A DNA stretch of 10,749 bases, taken from NCBI GenBank assembly GCA_964512045.1, contig CAZEJK010000172.1, positions 1 through 10,749 on the forward strand, in the 5' to 3' direction. Below are positions 1 through 6,374 of the stretch, one piece after another. The position numbers and the translations under genes were made by a program. Source of the DNA: CAZEJK01 sp964512045. Its GTDB lineage: Bacteria; Acidobacteriota; Thermoanaerobaculia; Thermoanaerobaculales; Sulfomarinibacteraceae. Under the pieces are notes generated by a model, which saw nothing but the letters and a program-made list of their open reading frames with translations, had not been told where the DNA came from and searched no databases. The first letter of the stretch is position 1. Every line of letters begins with the position of its first letter.

Positions 1-108
1 GTGTCTGACCGTCTACTGGAGCGAAACAGCAACGCCGAAGGCAGGTGCCTCCGGCGTGAGCTCATCTCGGCGAGCAGCTCCTGCGGAGCCGCACCCAGCA
101 CACGAGTG
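1..108. other. Non-coding end of window downstream of rplQ
   Basis: After the rplQ stop I see only the hairpin described at 20-57. No ribosome binding site with a plausible gene start is recognisable in these bases on either strand. truA, which often follows rplQ, does not begin here. Confidence 0.6.
20..57 (-). terminator. Likely Rho-independent terminator after rplQ
   Basis: On the minus strand an 11-bp stem with one G-U pair lies at 32-57. Its arms are ACGCCGGAGGC and GCCTTCGGCGT around the loop ACCT. A moderately U-rich stretch (TTGCTGTTTCG) follows at about 21-31. The stem begins 51 nt after the rplQ stop and suits the end of the ribosomal run. The U-tract is interrupted, so efficiency is uncertain. 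On the plus strand no T-run follows, so a bidirectional role is unlikely. Confidence 0.7.
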
Positions 109-774
109 TCACCCCTTCGATCGCGGCTCCTCGTCACCGTCCTCGGTCGTCTCCTCTGAAGCCTCGCTGGTGACCTCGGTATCGTCAGCCACATCGTCGG
201 AGGGCTCGCGCGCCTCGGTGGTCTCGTCCTCTTCCACTGAGGCCTCCGTTACCGTACCAGCCTCGTCCTCGTCGACGTCCGCGCTGGCGGAGACCTCCTC
301 CTCGGCAGCCTCGGCCTCCGCCTCCTTTGGCCGGGCACCGAACATCCCGCGAGCGCGATCAACGAGGGAACGACGCCCCTCGCCCCGCTCTCCACCGCTC
401 TTCTTGGCGGCCGTCGGCTCGAAGTCGACGAACTCGAGGATCGCGATCTCGGCCCCGTCGCCGCGCCGCGGCCCGATCCGCACGATGCGCGTGTAGCCAC
501 CATCGCGGCCGGCAAACCTCGGTGCAATCTCGTCGAACAGGCGTCGAACAACGGCCCGATCCGGCACCATCACCCGAACCTGACGACGCGCCTGCACAGT
601 GCCCGTTCTCGCGAGGGTCACCATCCGTTCAGCGAGCGGACGCAGCTCCTTCGCCTTGGCGACAGTTGTCGTGATCCGCTCATGCTCGAACAGCGATGTC
701 AGCTGGTTGCGAAACATGGCACGGCGGTGGGCGGACGTTCGCCCTAGCTTGCGACCTTGGACTCGATGCCGCAT
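109..774 (-). CDS. rplQ: 50S ribosomal protein L17 with long acidic C-terminal tail
   Basis: L17 lies near the peptide-exit region of the 50S and is usually 115-130 residues in bacteria. The conserved core occupies residues 1-118: MRHRVQGRKLGRTSAHRRAM, LFEHERITTTVAKAKELRPLAERM (28-51), VVRRLFDEIAPRF (75-87), GGYTRIVRIGPRRGD (92-106) and ILEFVD (112-117). A basic linker (119-150) and an acidic tail (151-221, 31 Asp/Glu of 71) follow, giving 221 residues in total. The tail is Ala/Ser/Thr/Glu low complexity and probably disordered. The ATG at 774 has GGGAG at about 9 nt. The frame runs on upstream to 831, but those codons are in the spacer and are not L17-like. The stop is TGA, with a hairpin downstream. 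Confidence 0.96.
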   Translation of the reverse strand: MRHRVQGRKLGRTSAHRRAMFRNQLTSLFEHERITTTVAKAKELRPLAERMVTLARTGTVQARRQVRVMVPDRAVVRRLFDEIAPRFAGRDGGYTRIVRIGPRRGDGAEIAILEFVDFEPTAAKKSGGERGEGRRSLVDRARGMFGARPKEAEAEAAEEEVSASADVDEDEAGTVTEASVEEDETTEAREPSDDVADDTEVTSEASEETTEDGDEEPRSKG

Positions 775-810
775 AGTCGTATCTCCCGTTATCGACGCCC
801 GCACGGTTCT

Positions 811-853
811 ACCGACCGGCCCACAGGCCACGTCAGCATCCTCAGCGGTCGGT
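811..853 (-). repeat. Inverted repeat in the rpoA-rplQ spacer
   Basis: In the 97-nt spacer (775-871) the arms at 846-853 (minus strand ACCGACCG) and 811-818 (minus strand CGGTCGGT) are perfect 8-base complements separated by 27 bases. Inside, GGCC-TGTG-GGCC (818-829) can form a second small hairpin, competing for one base of the first stem. No U-run follows, so this is not a simple intrinsic terminator. It could be a processing site, a mRNA structure adjusting L17 output, or chance in GC-rich DNA. No convincing -35/-10 pair was seen in the spacer. Confidence 0.5.
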
Positions 854-871
854 CAGCTTCCCATCTCCAGA

Positions 872-1831
872 TCACATATCGAGGTTGATCCCGAAGCCCA
901 AACCGAGGGCCTCGAGCTTCTCGCGGACTTCCTTGAGCGACTTGTCGCCGAAGTTGCGGATCTCGATCATCTCCTTCTCGGACTTCGTCACGAGGTCGCG
1001 AAGGGTACGAATGTTCGCGTTCTTCAAGCAGTTCAGAGACCGGATGGAGAGATCGAGCGACTCGATCGATCGGTCGAGGATGCTCTCCTCAGCAGGGGGC
1101 TCCGGCTCGACCTCCGGCGCCACCGGCGCCTCGCTATGCCCGACTGCAGAGTAGATCTCCATATGACCCTGAACCATCCGCGCCGCGTGACTGACCGCGT
1201 CTTCAGGCGACACCGTACCGTTCGTCCACACCTCGAGGAGCAGACGCTCGTAGTTGGTCATCCGGCCCTTGCGCGCCGCCTCCACGCGAAGGTTCGCGCG
1301 CAGGACGGGCGAGTGTGCGGAGTCCACCGGGATGAAGCCCACCCCGAGGTCCTCGGTCTGGTTGTCGTCTGCCTGCACATACCCGCGGTTGTTCTCGATA
1401 CGCACCTGCAGCCGAAGCCGACCGTCAGACGACAGCGTCGCCACATGCACGTCAGGATCGAGGATCTCGACGCGGTGACTCGTCTGAAACTGACGGGCTG
1501 TCACCTCGCCGGCCCCCTCCGCGTCGAGCGTCAAGACCTCGGCCTCGTCGCTATGCAGCTTGAATGGTATCTTCTTGAGGTTCAGAATGATATCGGTTAC
1601 ATCCTCGACCACTCCAGGTACCACGGAAAACTCGTGATCCGCGTTCTCGATCATCAGCGCCGTCACAGCAGCGCCGGGGATCGAGGACAGGAGTGCCCGC
1701 CTCAAGGCGTTGCCCACCGTGGTGCCCCAGCCACGCTCAAACGGCTGCGCGAGAAATCGCGCATACGAGCCCGAACGGGTCTCGGCTTCAATCTCGACGG
1801 CAGGCGGCCGCTCAAAGTTGGACCAGATCAT
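872..1831 (-). CDS. rpoA: DNA-directed RNA polymerase subunit alpha
   Basis: Alpha dimerises to nucleate core RNA polymerase, and its C-terminal domain binds promoter UP elements and activators. The product has 319 residues. The N-terminal domain (about 1-230) holds the dimer motif PFERGWGTTVGNALRRALLSSIPGAAVT (30-57), PGVVEDVTDIILNLK (72-86) and TNYERLLLEVWT (192-203). A Glu/Pro-rich linker follows (about 234-250). The C-terminal domain (251-319) keeps the UP-element contacts: Arg264, Asn267, Cys268, Lys270, Gly295, Lys297 and Ser298 correspond to E. coli Arg265, Asn268, Cys269, Lys271, Gly296, Lys298 and Ser299. The ATG at 1831 has GGGAGGTGG close upstream. After the TGA comes a 97-nt spacer before rplQ. 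Confidence 0.98.
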   Translation of the reverse strand: MIWSNFERPPAVEIEAETRSGSYARFLAQPFERGWGTTVGNALRRALLSSIPGAAVTALMIENADHEFSVVPGVVEDVTDIILNLKKIPFKLHSDEAEVLTLDAEGAGEVTARQFQTSHRVEILDPDVHVATLSSDGRLRLQVRIENNRGYVQADDNQTEDLGVGFIPVDSAHSPVLRANLRVEAARKGRMTNYERLLLEVWTNGTVSPEDAVSHAARMVQGHMEIYSAVGHSEAPVAPEVEPEPPAEESILDRSIESLDLSIRSLNCLKNANIRTLRDLVTKSEKEMIEIRNFGDKSLKEVREKLEALGLGFGINLDM

Positions 1832-1843
1832 GCCACCTCCCGG

Positions 1844-2473
1844 TTATCGCGAGTACAGCTCGACGATGAGCTGCTCTTGAATTGGAATCCGGATGTCCTC
1901 GCGAGTCGGGTTCTCCAACACCTTGCCGGTCAGGGTGTCGGCATCAAGCTCCAGCCATGGGGGAATCCCACGTCCCTGGGCAAACTCCACCGCCTCTGCG
2001 ATCCGGCTGTTCTTCCTGCTCTTCTCCCGAACGGCGATCACGGTTCCGGGTCGCACTCGGTACGACGGGATGTTCACCCGACGCCCGTTGGCCTCGATGT
2101 GACCGTGTCGGACCAGCTGCCGGGCCTGTCGGCGCGACGTCGAGAACCCCAACTGGTAGACCACGTTGTCCAACCGCAGCTCGAGCAGACGCAGGAGGTT
2201 ATCGCCGGTCACACCCTTCTGACGGGCGGCCTCTTTGAAGGTCCGTCGGAACTGACCCTCGAGCAGACCGTACACCCGGCGCAGCTTCTGCTTCTCGCGG
2301 AGCTGGAGGCCGAACGCCTGCATCTTGCGACGCCGTCGTCCACCGTGCTGCCCCGGAGGTGCGTTGCGCACCTCGATCGCGCACTTTTCCTTGTAACAGC
2401 GCTCTCCCTTGAGGAAGAGCTTCATCCCCTCTCGACGACACAACCGGCAAACCGGCCCTCGGTAGCGTGCCAC
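1844..2473 (-). CDS. rpsD: 30S ribosomal protein S4, zinc-binding form
   Basis: S4 starts 30S body assembly by binding the 16S rRNA five-way junction, and it affects decoding fidelity. In E. coli it also represses the alpha operon by binding its mRNA. The product has 209 residues. The N-terminal zinc site uses Cys9, Cys12, Cys26 and Cys31, the spacing known from Thermus S4. The S4 RNA-binding domain runs from LELRLDNVVYQLGF to GRRVNIPSY (about 97-138), and the C terminus is IPIQEQLIVELYSR. The start is GTG at 2473, with GGAG at 7 nt. The TAA stop is 12 nt from rpoA. I saw no obvious S4-binding pseudoknot upstream of rpsM, but this was not folded. Confidence 0.98.
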   Translation of the reverse strand: MARYRGPVCRLCRREGMKLFLKGERCYKEKCAIEVRNAPPGQHGGRRRRKMQAFGLQLREKQKLRRVYGLLEGQFRRTFKEAARQKGVTGDNLLRLLELRLDNVVYQLGFSTSRRQARQLVRHGHIEANGRRVNIPSYRVRPGTVIAVREKSRKNSRIAEAVEFAQGRGIPPWLELDADTLTGKVLENPTREDIRIPIQEQLIVELYSR

Positions 2474-2496
2474 GTTCCTGCTCCTTGCCTACTCGC

Positions 2497-2892
2497 TCAC
2501 ACCCGGCGCCGCTTCGCTGGTCGGCAGCCGTTGTGCGGAATCGGTGTCACATCACGCAACGAGCTCACCTCGAGGCCCGCAGCTGCGATCGCTCGGATCG
2601 CACTTTCCCGCCCGGGACCGGGGCCCTTGACGAGCACATCGACCCGTCGAACGCCCTGCTCTTGAGCCTTCTCGGCCGCATCTCGCGCGGCGAGCTGTGC
2701 TGCATACGGTGTCCCCTTGCGCGAGCCCTTGTACCCGATTCGGCCTCCGGAAGCCCAGCAGATCGTCCCTCCGCTGGGATCGGAGAATGTGATGATGGTG
2801 TTGTTGAACGTCGCGTTGATATGCGCCACGGCAAACGGGATATTCTTCTTCTCCCGTCGTGGCTTCCTCGCGCTCTTGCGATCCTTTGCCAT
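2497..2892 (-). CDS. rpsK: 30S ribosomal protein S11
   Basis: S11 lies on the 30S platform by the mRNA exit and the E-site codon. The product has 131 residues. It shows HINATFNNTIITFSDPSG (24-41), GYKGSRKGTPYAAQLAARDA (53-72), VKGPGPGRESAIRA (88-101) and the terminal PHNGCRPAKRRR (119-130). That last segment includes the Asn-Gly (121-122) that is converted to isoaspartate in E. coli S11. A GTG six bases further upstream (2898) is in frame but only 1 nt from the GGGGGA element. The ATG at 2892 has it at 7 nt and is chosen. The GYKGSRKGTPYAAQ stretch recalls Thermus and Chloroflexota more than Proteobacteria. The TGA is followed by a 23-nt spacer to rpsD. Confidence 0.97.
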   Translation of the reverse strand: MAKDRKSARKPRREKKNIPFAVAHINATFNNTIITFSDPSGGTICWASGGRIGYKGSRKGTPYAAQLAARDAAEKAQEQGVRRVDVLVKGPGPGRESAIRAIAAAGLEVSSLRDVTPIPHNGCRPAKRRRV

Positions 2893-2907
2893 TCCCACGT
2901 CCCCCGA

Positions 2908-3291
2908 TTACTTCTTCCCGACCTTCTTCTTACCAGCCACAGCCTGCCGCCTGGGACCCTTACGACCCCGCGCGTTGGTGTGCGTCCGCTGACCTCGCAC
3001 CGGAAGACCCTTCCGGTGACGGATACCCCGGTAACACCCGATCTCGATGAGGCGCTTGATGTTCATGGCAACCTCTTTGCGCAGATCGCCCTCGACACCG
3101 CCCACATCTTGGATCACGCGCTGCAGCCGCAGCACCTCGTCCTCAGAAAGATCCCGAACCTTGACGGAGCCGTCGACTCCAGCCGAGGACAGGATCGTCT
3201 TCGCACGAGATCGTCCAATCCCGTAAATATACGTCAGGCCAATATCCACTCGCTTGCTCGCCGGAAGGTCGACGCCTGCGATTCGTGCCAC
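2908..3291 (-). CDS. rpsM: 30S ribosomal protein S13
   Basis: S13 sits at the top of the 30S head, forms bridges to the 50S and contacts P-site tRNA through its basic tail. With the GTG start at 3291 the product has 127 residues. It opens MARIAGVDLPASKRV, the conserved S13 N terminus. It carries the helix-two-turn-helix region with TYIYGIGRSRAKTIL (20-34) and the signature RHRKGLPVRGQRTHTNAR (91-108), then a Lys-rich tail. The open frame extends five codons to a TTG, but those codons are the AGGAGG site itself. The TAA stop is one of only two in the window. The gap to rpsK is 15 nt. Confidence 0.97.
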   Translation of the reverse strand: MARIAGVDLPASKRVDIGLTYIYGIGRSRAKTILSSAGVDGSVKVRDLSEDEVLRLQRVIQDVGGVEGDLRKEVAMNIKRLIEIGCYRGIRHRKGLPVRGQRTHTNARGRKGPRRQAVAGKKKVGKK

Positions 3292-3297
3292 CTCGAA

Positions 3298-3303
3298 CCT
3301 CCT
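3298..3303 (-). promoter_or_regulatory. rpsM Shine-Dalgarno that decides the start codon
   Basis: AGGAGG on the minus strand lies 6 nt before GTG 3291. A TTG at 3306, in frame with rpsM, would translate this Shine-Dalgarno as Arg-Arg and is therefore not the start. Confidence 0.85.
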
Positions 3304-3306
3304 CAA

Positions 3307-3420
3307 TCAACCCTGTCGCTGCTTGTGCTTCGGGTTGTCACAGAGCACCCGAATGACGCCCTTGCGCCGCACGATCTTGCATTTCGCACACATTTTCCGA
3401 ACCGATGGACGCACCTTCAT
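3307..3420 (-). CDS. rpmJ: 50S ribosomal protein L36, zinc-binding form
   Basis: L36 is the smallest 50S protein, a zinc ribbon embedded in 23S rRNA. It was found by translating the gap between infA and rpsM. It encodes 37 residues, MKVRPSVRKMCAKCKI through HKQRQG. The zinc ligands Cys11, Cys14, Cys27 and His32 are all present, so this is the C+ form. The ATG at 3420 has GAGGAG at 7 nt in the 22-nt infA-rpmJ spacer. The TGA stop ends at 3307, and the rpsM GTG begins 15 nt later. Sequence, length and position all agree. Confidence 0.97.
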   Translation of the reverse strand: MKVRPSVRKMCAKCKIVRRKGVIRVLCDNPKHKQRQG

Positions 3421-3442
3421 GGCGATGCTCCTCACTCATCTG

Positions 3443-3661
3443 TCACTTGTACCGGTAGACGATCCGCCCTCTCTTCATGTCGTACGGAGAGAGCTCCACA
3501 AGAACCTTATCGCCGGGGAGAATGCGGATGAAGTGCTTGCGCATCTTGCCAGAGATGTGAGCCAACACCTCGTGGCCGTTATCGAGCTCCACCCGAAACA
3601 TCGCGTTCGGCAGGGGCTCGACTACGGTGGCAACCACCTCGATCGCTTCCTCTTTGGCCAT
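3443..3661 (-). CDS. infA: Translation initiation factor IF-1
   Basis: IF-1 is a single S1-type OB-fold protein that occupies the 30S A site during initiation and helps IF-2 and IF-3. The product has 72 residues, the exact family norm. It contains MAKEEAIEV, LPNAMFRVELDNGHEVLAHISGK (17-39), MRKHFIRILPGDKV (40-53) and ELSPYDMKRGRIVYR (56-70), all strongly conserved. The ATG at 3661 immediately follows the map UAG. The 22-nt spacer after infA holds a GAGGAG for rpmJ. Linkage to adk-map upstream and rpmJ-rpsM downstream is the Gram-positive-like order; in E. coli infA is elsewhere. Confidence 0.98.
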   Translation of the reverse strand: MAKEEAIEVVATVVEPLPNAMFRVELDNGHEVLAHISGKMRKHFIRILPGDKVLVELSPYDMKRGRIVYRYK

Positions 3662-4429
3662 CTAATGCTCCTCGACTCCGAGCACTCTATGGCCGTTCCC
3701 ATCGCTGGTCACCGCCACCGAGTACTCAAAATGGGCTGCGAGTTTACCGTCTTCTGTGCGAGCTGTCCAGCCATCGCGATCGACCGCAACACCCCAAGAA
3801 CCCTGAGTGATCATCGGCTCGATCGCGATCACGAGCCCTGGTTTCAGCAGCAGACCGTGTCCGGCCTTACCGTAGTTCGGCACCTGCGGCTCCTCGTGCA
3901 TCGCCCGCCCGATTCCATGTCCGACGAAGTCCCTTACGACACCGAATCCAGCAGCATCGGCACGCCGCTGCACTGCGGCGCCAACATCCCCGAGCCGGTT
4001 GCCAGGTCGAACCTGGCCGACCGCATCGTGCAGGCTTTGCCGGGTCACCTCCAGCAGACGAGCGGCCTCGTCCGAGACCTCGCCCACCGGCACCGTGACC
4101 GCAGCGTCACCGACAAAGCTGTCGAGCACCACGCCGCAATCGACTGACAGGATATCGCCCTCTCGGAGCACCTGCCGCGTCGACGGGATGCCGTGCACGA
4201 TGACCTCGTTGATCGACGTGCACAACGTTGCAGGGAAACCGCGATACCCCTTGAATGCCGGCACTCCGCCGCGTGAACGGATCAGCTCCTCCGCGAGCTG
4301 ATCGAGCTCGGCGGTGGACACCCCCGGTACAGCCGCCTCGCTGACGGCCCGCAGCGCTTCATGCACGACGCAGTTCGCCCGGTGCAGACGTTCCACCTCT
4401 GATGGGGTCTTGAGAACAACGCCGGTCAT
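3662..4429 (-). CDS. map: Type I methionine aminopeptidase
   Basis: This enzyme removes the initiator Met from nascent proteins with small second residues, using a dinuclear metal centre in a pita-bread fold. The product has 255 residues. The metal ligands Asp97, Asp108, His171, Glu204 and Glu235 are all present, at the same numbers as in the E. coli enzyme. Substrate-contacting His79 and His178 are also present. Flanking motifs include TSINEVIVHGIP (71-82), GHGIGRAMHEEPQVPNYG (170-187) and the FEYSVAV end block. There is no N-terminal zinc-finger extension, which makes it type Ia. The ATG at 4429 overlaps the adk stop. Its own ribosome binding site is weak (GGTGG), so it probably relies on coupling. 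The UAG directly abuts the infA ATG. Confidence 0.98.
   Translation of the reverse strand: MTGVVLKTPSEVERLHRANCVVHEALRAVSEAAVPGVSTAELDQLAEELIRSRGGVPAFKGYRGFPATLCTSINEVIVHGIPSTRQVLREGDILSVDCGVVLDSFVGDAAVTVPVGEVSDEAARLLEVTRQSLHDAVGQVRPGNRLGDVGAAVQRRADAAGFGVVRDFVGHGIGRAMHEEPQVPNYGKAGHGLLLKPGLVIAIEPMITQGSWGVAVDRDGWTARTEDGKLAAHFEYSVAVTSDGNGHRVLGVEEH
3668..3673 (-). promoter_or_regulatory. infA Shine-Dalgarno inside the map C-terminal codons
   Basis: GAGGAG on the minus strand is spelled by two Glu codons near the map C terminus (Glu-Glu-His-stop). It lies 6 nt before the infA ATG. map ends and infA begins with no base between them. Confidence 0.8.
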
Positions 4430-4995
4430 GGCGCCACCGCCGCGCCGATCTGGCTCAACAGAGCCTCGGCCACATGGGGCACCGGCTCGTTCCCGTTGAC
4501 CTCGACGAGGAGACCCCGATCACGGTACAGGTCGAGCAACGGCTGTGTCTTCTGATGGTACACGCGCAGGCGCTCCCGCGTGACGCTGTCGTCGTCGGCG
4601 GCGAGGCGCTCGATGATCACGTCGTCCGGCACGTCGATCAGGACCACCCGCTCGACGCTGCGTCCCTGCTCGGCCAGCAGCCCGTCGAGGATCTCTGCCT
4701 GCTCCTCGGTTCGCGGGTACCCGTCGAGGACGAAGCCGCGCGCACAGTCCAGGTTGTCCAGACGTCGCAGCAAGATCCCGGACATCAGCTCGTTCGGCAC
4801 GAGCTCACCGCGGTCGAGGTACGGCTTCACCCGATGGCCCAGTGGGCTGTCGGACGCCACCTCGTGCGCCAGAGTATCCCCAGTGGAGATATGTGGCACG
4901 CTGAACCGCTCGGCCAACAGCTTCGCCTGGGTTCCCTTTCCAGAACCCGGCGGGCCGAACAGCACGAGGTTCAAACCGCGGTGGTACGGGCTCAC
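4426..4995 (-). CDS. adk: Adenylate kinase, nearly LID-less short form
   Basis: Adenylate kinase catalyses ATP + AMP to 2 ADP in the cytosol. The 189-residue product has the P-loop GPPGSGKGT (14-22), the AMP-binding segment HISTGD (35-40), and DGYPRT (91-96, usually DGFPRT). RLRVYHQKTQPLLDLY (142-157) is also present. Family members carry either a zinc/long LID or a short loop containing Arg residues between the ERL and DD motifs. Here ERLAADDDSVTRERL (129-143) leaves almost nothing. By eye, the counterparts of E. coli Arg123 and Arg156 are missing, while Arg130 and Arg141 may match Arg119 and Arg167. The start is GTG at 4995, overlapping secY, and the TGA overlaps map as ATGA. The frame is open and the family assignment secure. 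Activity is likely but untested. Confidence 0.95.
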   Translation of the reverse strand: MSPYHRGLNLVLFGPPGSGKGTQAKLLAERFSVPHISTGDTLAHEVASDSPLGHRVKPYLDRGELVPNELMSGILLRRLDNLDCARGFVLDGYPRTEEQAEILDGLLAEQGRSVERVVLIDVPDDVIIERLAADDDSVTRERLRVYHQKTQPLLDLYRDRGLLVEVNGNEPVPHVAEALLSQIGAAVAP

Positions 4996-6374
4996 GCACG
5001 CCTCCCACGAATACGCCCACGGCGCACGAAGCCATCGTAGTGACGCATCACCAGCTGCGACTCGATCTGCTGAACGGTATCCATCGCCACGCCGACCACG
5101 ATCAGCAGCGAGGTCCCACCGAAGTAGAACTTCACGTTCAGCCCCTCCGTGAGCCAGCGCGGCAAGAACGCATCGAGCTGCGGTCCGATAAAGGGAATCG
5201 GCGCTACCTTGAACCCGGCGATGAGCACTTCAGGCAGAATGGCCACCACCGCCAGGTAGAGCGCACCCACTAAAGTGATCCGGGTGAGGATCTTATCGAT
5301 GAACTCTGCGGTCTTGCGACCGGGGCGGATCCCCGGAATAAACCCGCCGTACTTGCGCATGTTCTCGGCGGTGTCCTCCGGGTTGAAGATGATCGACGTG
5401 TAGAAGTAGCAGAAGAAGACGATGGACAGGAAGTACACCAGGTTGTACAACGGCTCGCCCCACGACAGGGCCTGTGTCAGCTGACGCAACCATGGGTGCT
5501 CGACCATCTGGCCGATCGTCTGCGGAAACGACATGATCGACGCGGCGAAGATCACCGGGATCACACCGCCTGTGTTCAGTCGCAACGGTAGGTAGGTGCT
5601 CTGACCACCGTACACACGCCGTCCCACCACGCGCTTGGCGTACTGGATCGGAATCCGTCGCTGGGCGCGCTCCATGTACACCACAGCCGCCACCACGGCC
5701 ACCATGAACACCGTCAGCAGGACGACCGTGTACAACGCAATCGATCCGGCCTTGAGGTCCTGGAAGGTGTTGACGATGGCACTCGGGAAGCCCACAACGA
5801 TCCCGGCAAAGATGATCAGGGAGATACCGTTGCCGATGCCACGCTCGGAGATCTGCTCGCCGAGCCACATCACGAACGCCGTACCGGTGGTCAGGGTCAG
5901 CACGGTCATGAACCGGAACCCCCAGCCGGGATCGGGAACCAGCGCCGCACCCCCGGGCGCAGTGGTCTGCTCGAGGAAGAACGCAATACCCATCGACTGG
6001 ATGACGGACAGCACGACCGTACCGTACCGCGTGTACTGGGTGATCTTCCGCCGCCCGAGGTCGCCCTCCTTCGAGAGCTTCTCGAGGTACGGCCACACCA
6101 CTGTCAGCAGCTGCAGGATAATCGATGCCGAGATATACGGCATGATGCCGAGAGCGAACACCGCGACGCGGCTGAGCGCACCCCCGGTGAACATGTTGAG
6201 GAAACCGAGCACGGTTCCCTCGGCAGCCTGCGCGAACTGCTGCAACGCGGCCGGATCCACACCAGGGGTCGGGATGAACGAGCCCAGGCGGTACACCGCC
6301 AGGATACCGAACGTGAACAACAACCGCTTGCGCAGGTCCGGAATGGCGAAGATATTACGAAAGCTGTCGATCAC
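4992..6374 (-). CDS. secY: Protein translocase channel subunit SecY
   Basis: SecY is the ten-helix inner-membrane pore of the Sec translocon. It works with SecE and SecG, and with SecA or the ribosome, to export or insert proteins. The product has 460 residues. Landmarks in order are FIPTPGVD (33-40), the plug-region NMFTGGALSR (60-69), GIMPYISASIILQLL (76-90), EQISERGIGNGISL (173-186), the cytoplasmic loop RRIPIQYAKR (239-248) and NPEDTAENMRKYGGFIPGIRPG (331-352). Helix 10 and a basic tail (MRHYDGFVRRGRIRGRRA) close the protein. The start is GTG at 6374, with GAGGTGG at about 7 nt, overlapping the rplO stop as GTGA. The stop overlaps the adk GTG by 4 nt. The sequence resembles acidobacterial SecY as far as memory allows. 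Confidence 0.98.
   Translation of the reverse strand: MIDSFRNIFAIPDLRKRLLFTFGILAVYRLGSFIPTPGVDPAALQQFAQAAEGTVLGFLNMFTGGALSRVAVFALGIMPYISASIILQLLTVVWPYLEKLSKEGDLGRRKITQYTRYGTVVLSVIQSMGIAFFLEQTTAPGGAALVPDPGWGFRFMTVLTLTTGTAFVMWLGEQISERGIGNGISLIIFAGIVVGFPSAIVNTFQDLKAGSIALYTVVLLTVFMVAVVAAVVYMERAQRRIPIQYAKRVVGRRVYGGQSTYLPLRLNTGGVIPVIFAASIMSFPQTIGQMVEHPWLRQLTQALSWGEPLYNLVYFLSIVFFCYFYTSIIFNPEDTAENMRKYGGFIPGIRPGRKTAEFIDKILTRITLVGALYLAVVAILPEVLIAGFKVAPIPFIGPQLDAFLPRWLTEGLNVKFYFGGTSLLIVVGVAMDTVQQIESQLVMRHYDGFVRRGRIRGRRA
5001..5006 (-). promoter_or_regulatory. adk ribosome binding site inside secY
   Basis: GGGAGG on the minus strand, within the last codons of secY, lies 5 nt before the adk GTG at 4995. 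It favours this GTG over the in-frame TTG at 4974, which would give the more usual MNLVLFG N terminus but lacks a comparable upstream site. Confidence 0.7.

Noticed and set aside
300..335. Short repeated gcctcggcctccgcctcc-like stretch that could look like a tandem repeat
   Set aside because: It is the coding sequence for the Glu-Ala part of the L17 tail. The units are irregular and in frame, so it is simple low-complexity coding.
56..496. Plus-strand Ser/Ala-rich open frame opposite the L17 tail
   Set aside because: The repetitive Ser/Ala composition is the complement of Glu/Ala/Asp codons in the L17 acidic tail, so it is not an independent protein.
775..831. Upstream extension of rplQ by 19 codons from a GTG
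   Set aside because: The codons fall in the structured spacer and are not L17-like. The ATG at 774 begins the conserved MRHRV.
775..871. Possible internal promoter for rplQ
   Set aside because: No pair of -35 and -10 elements with sensible spacing could be recognised on the minus strand.
599..2665. Plus-strand open frame of 688 codons antisense to rplQ, rpoA, rpsD and rpsK
   Set aside because: It lies wholly opposite firmly identified genes, has no recognisable domain, and shows the Arg/His/Leu-rich make-up typical of the antisense frame of GC-rich genes. It is a shadow, not a gene.
2467..3531. Plus-strand open frame of 354 codons antisense to rpsK, rpsM and rpmJ
   Set aside because: It is opposite conserved ribosomal genes, its protein looks like nothing known, and it has no convincing ribosome binding site. 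It is explained by GC-rich codon bias.
3254..4147. Plus-strand open frame of 297 codons antisense to infA and map
   Set aside because: It is fully covered on the other strand by intact genes with catalytic residues. The antisense translation has no family features.
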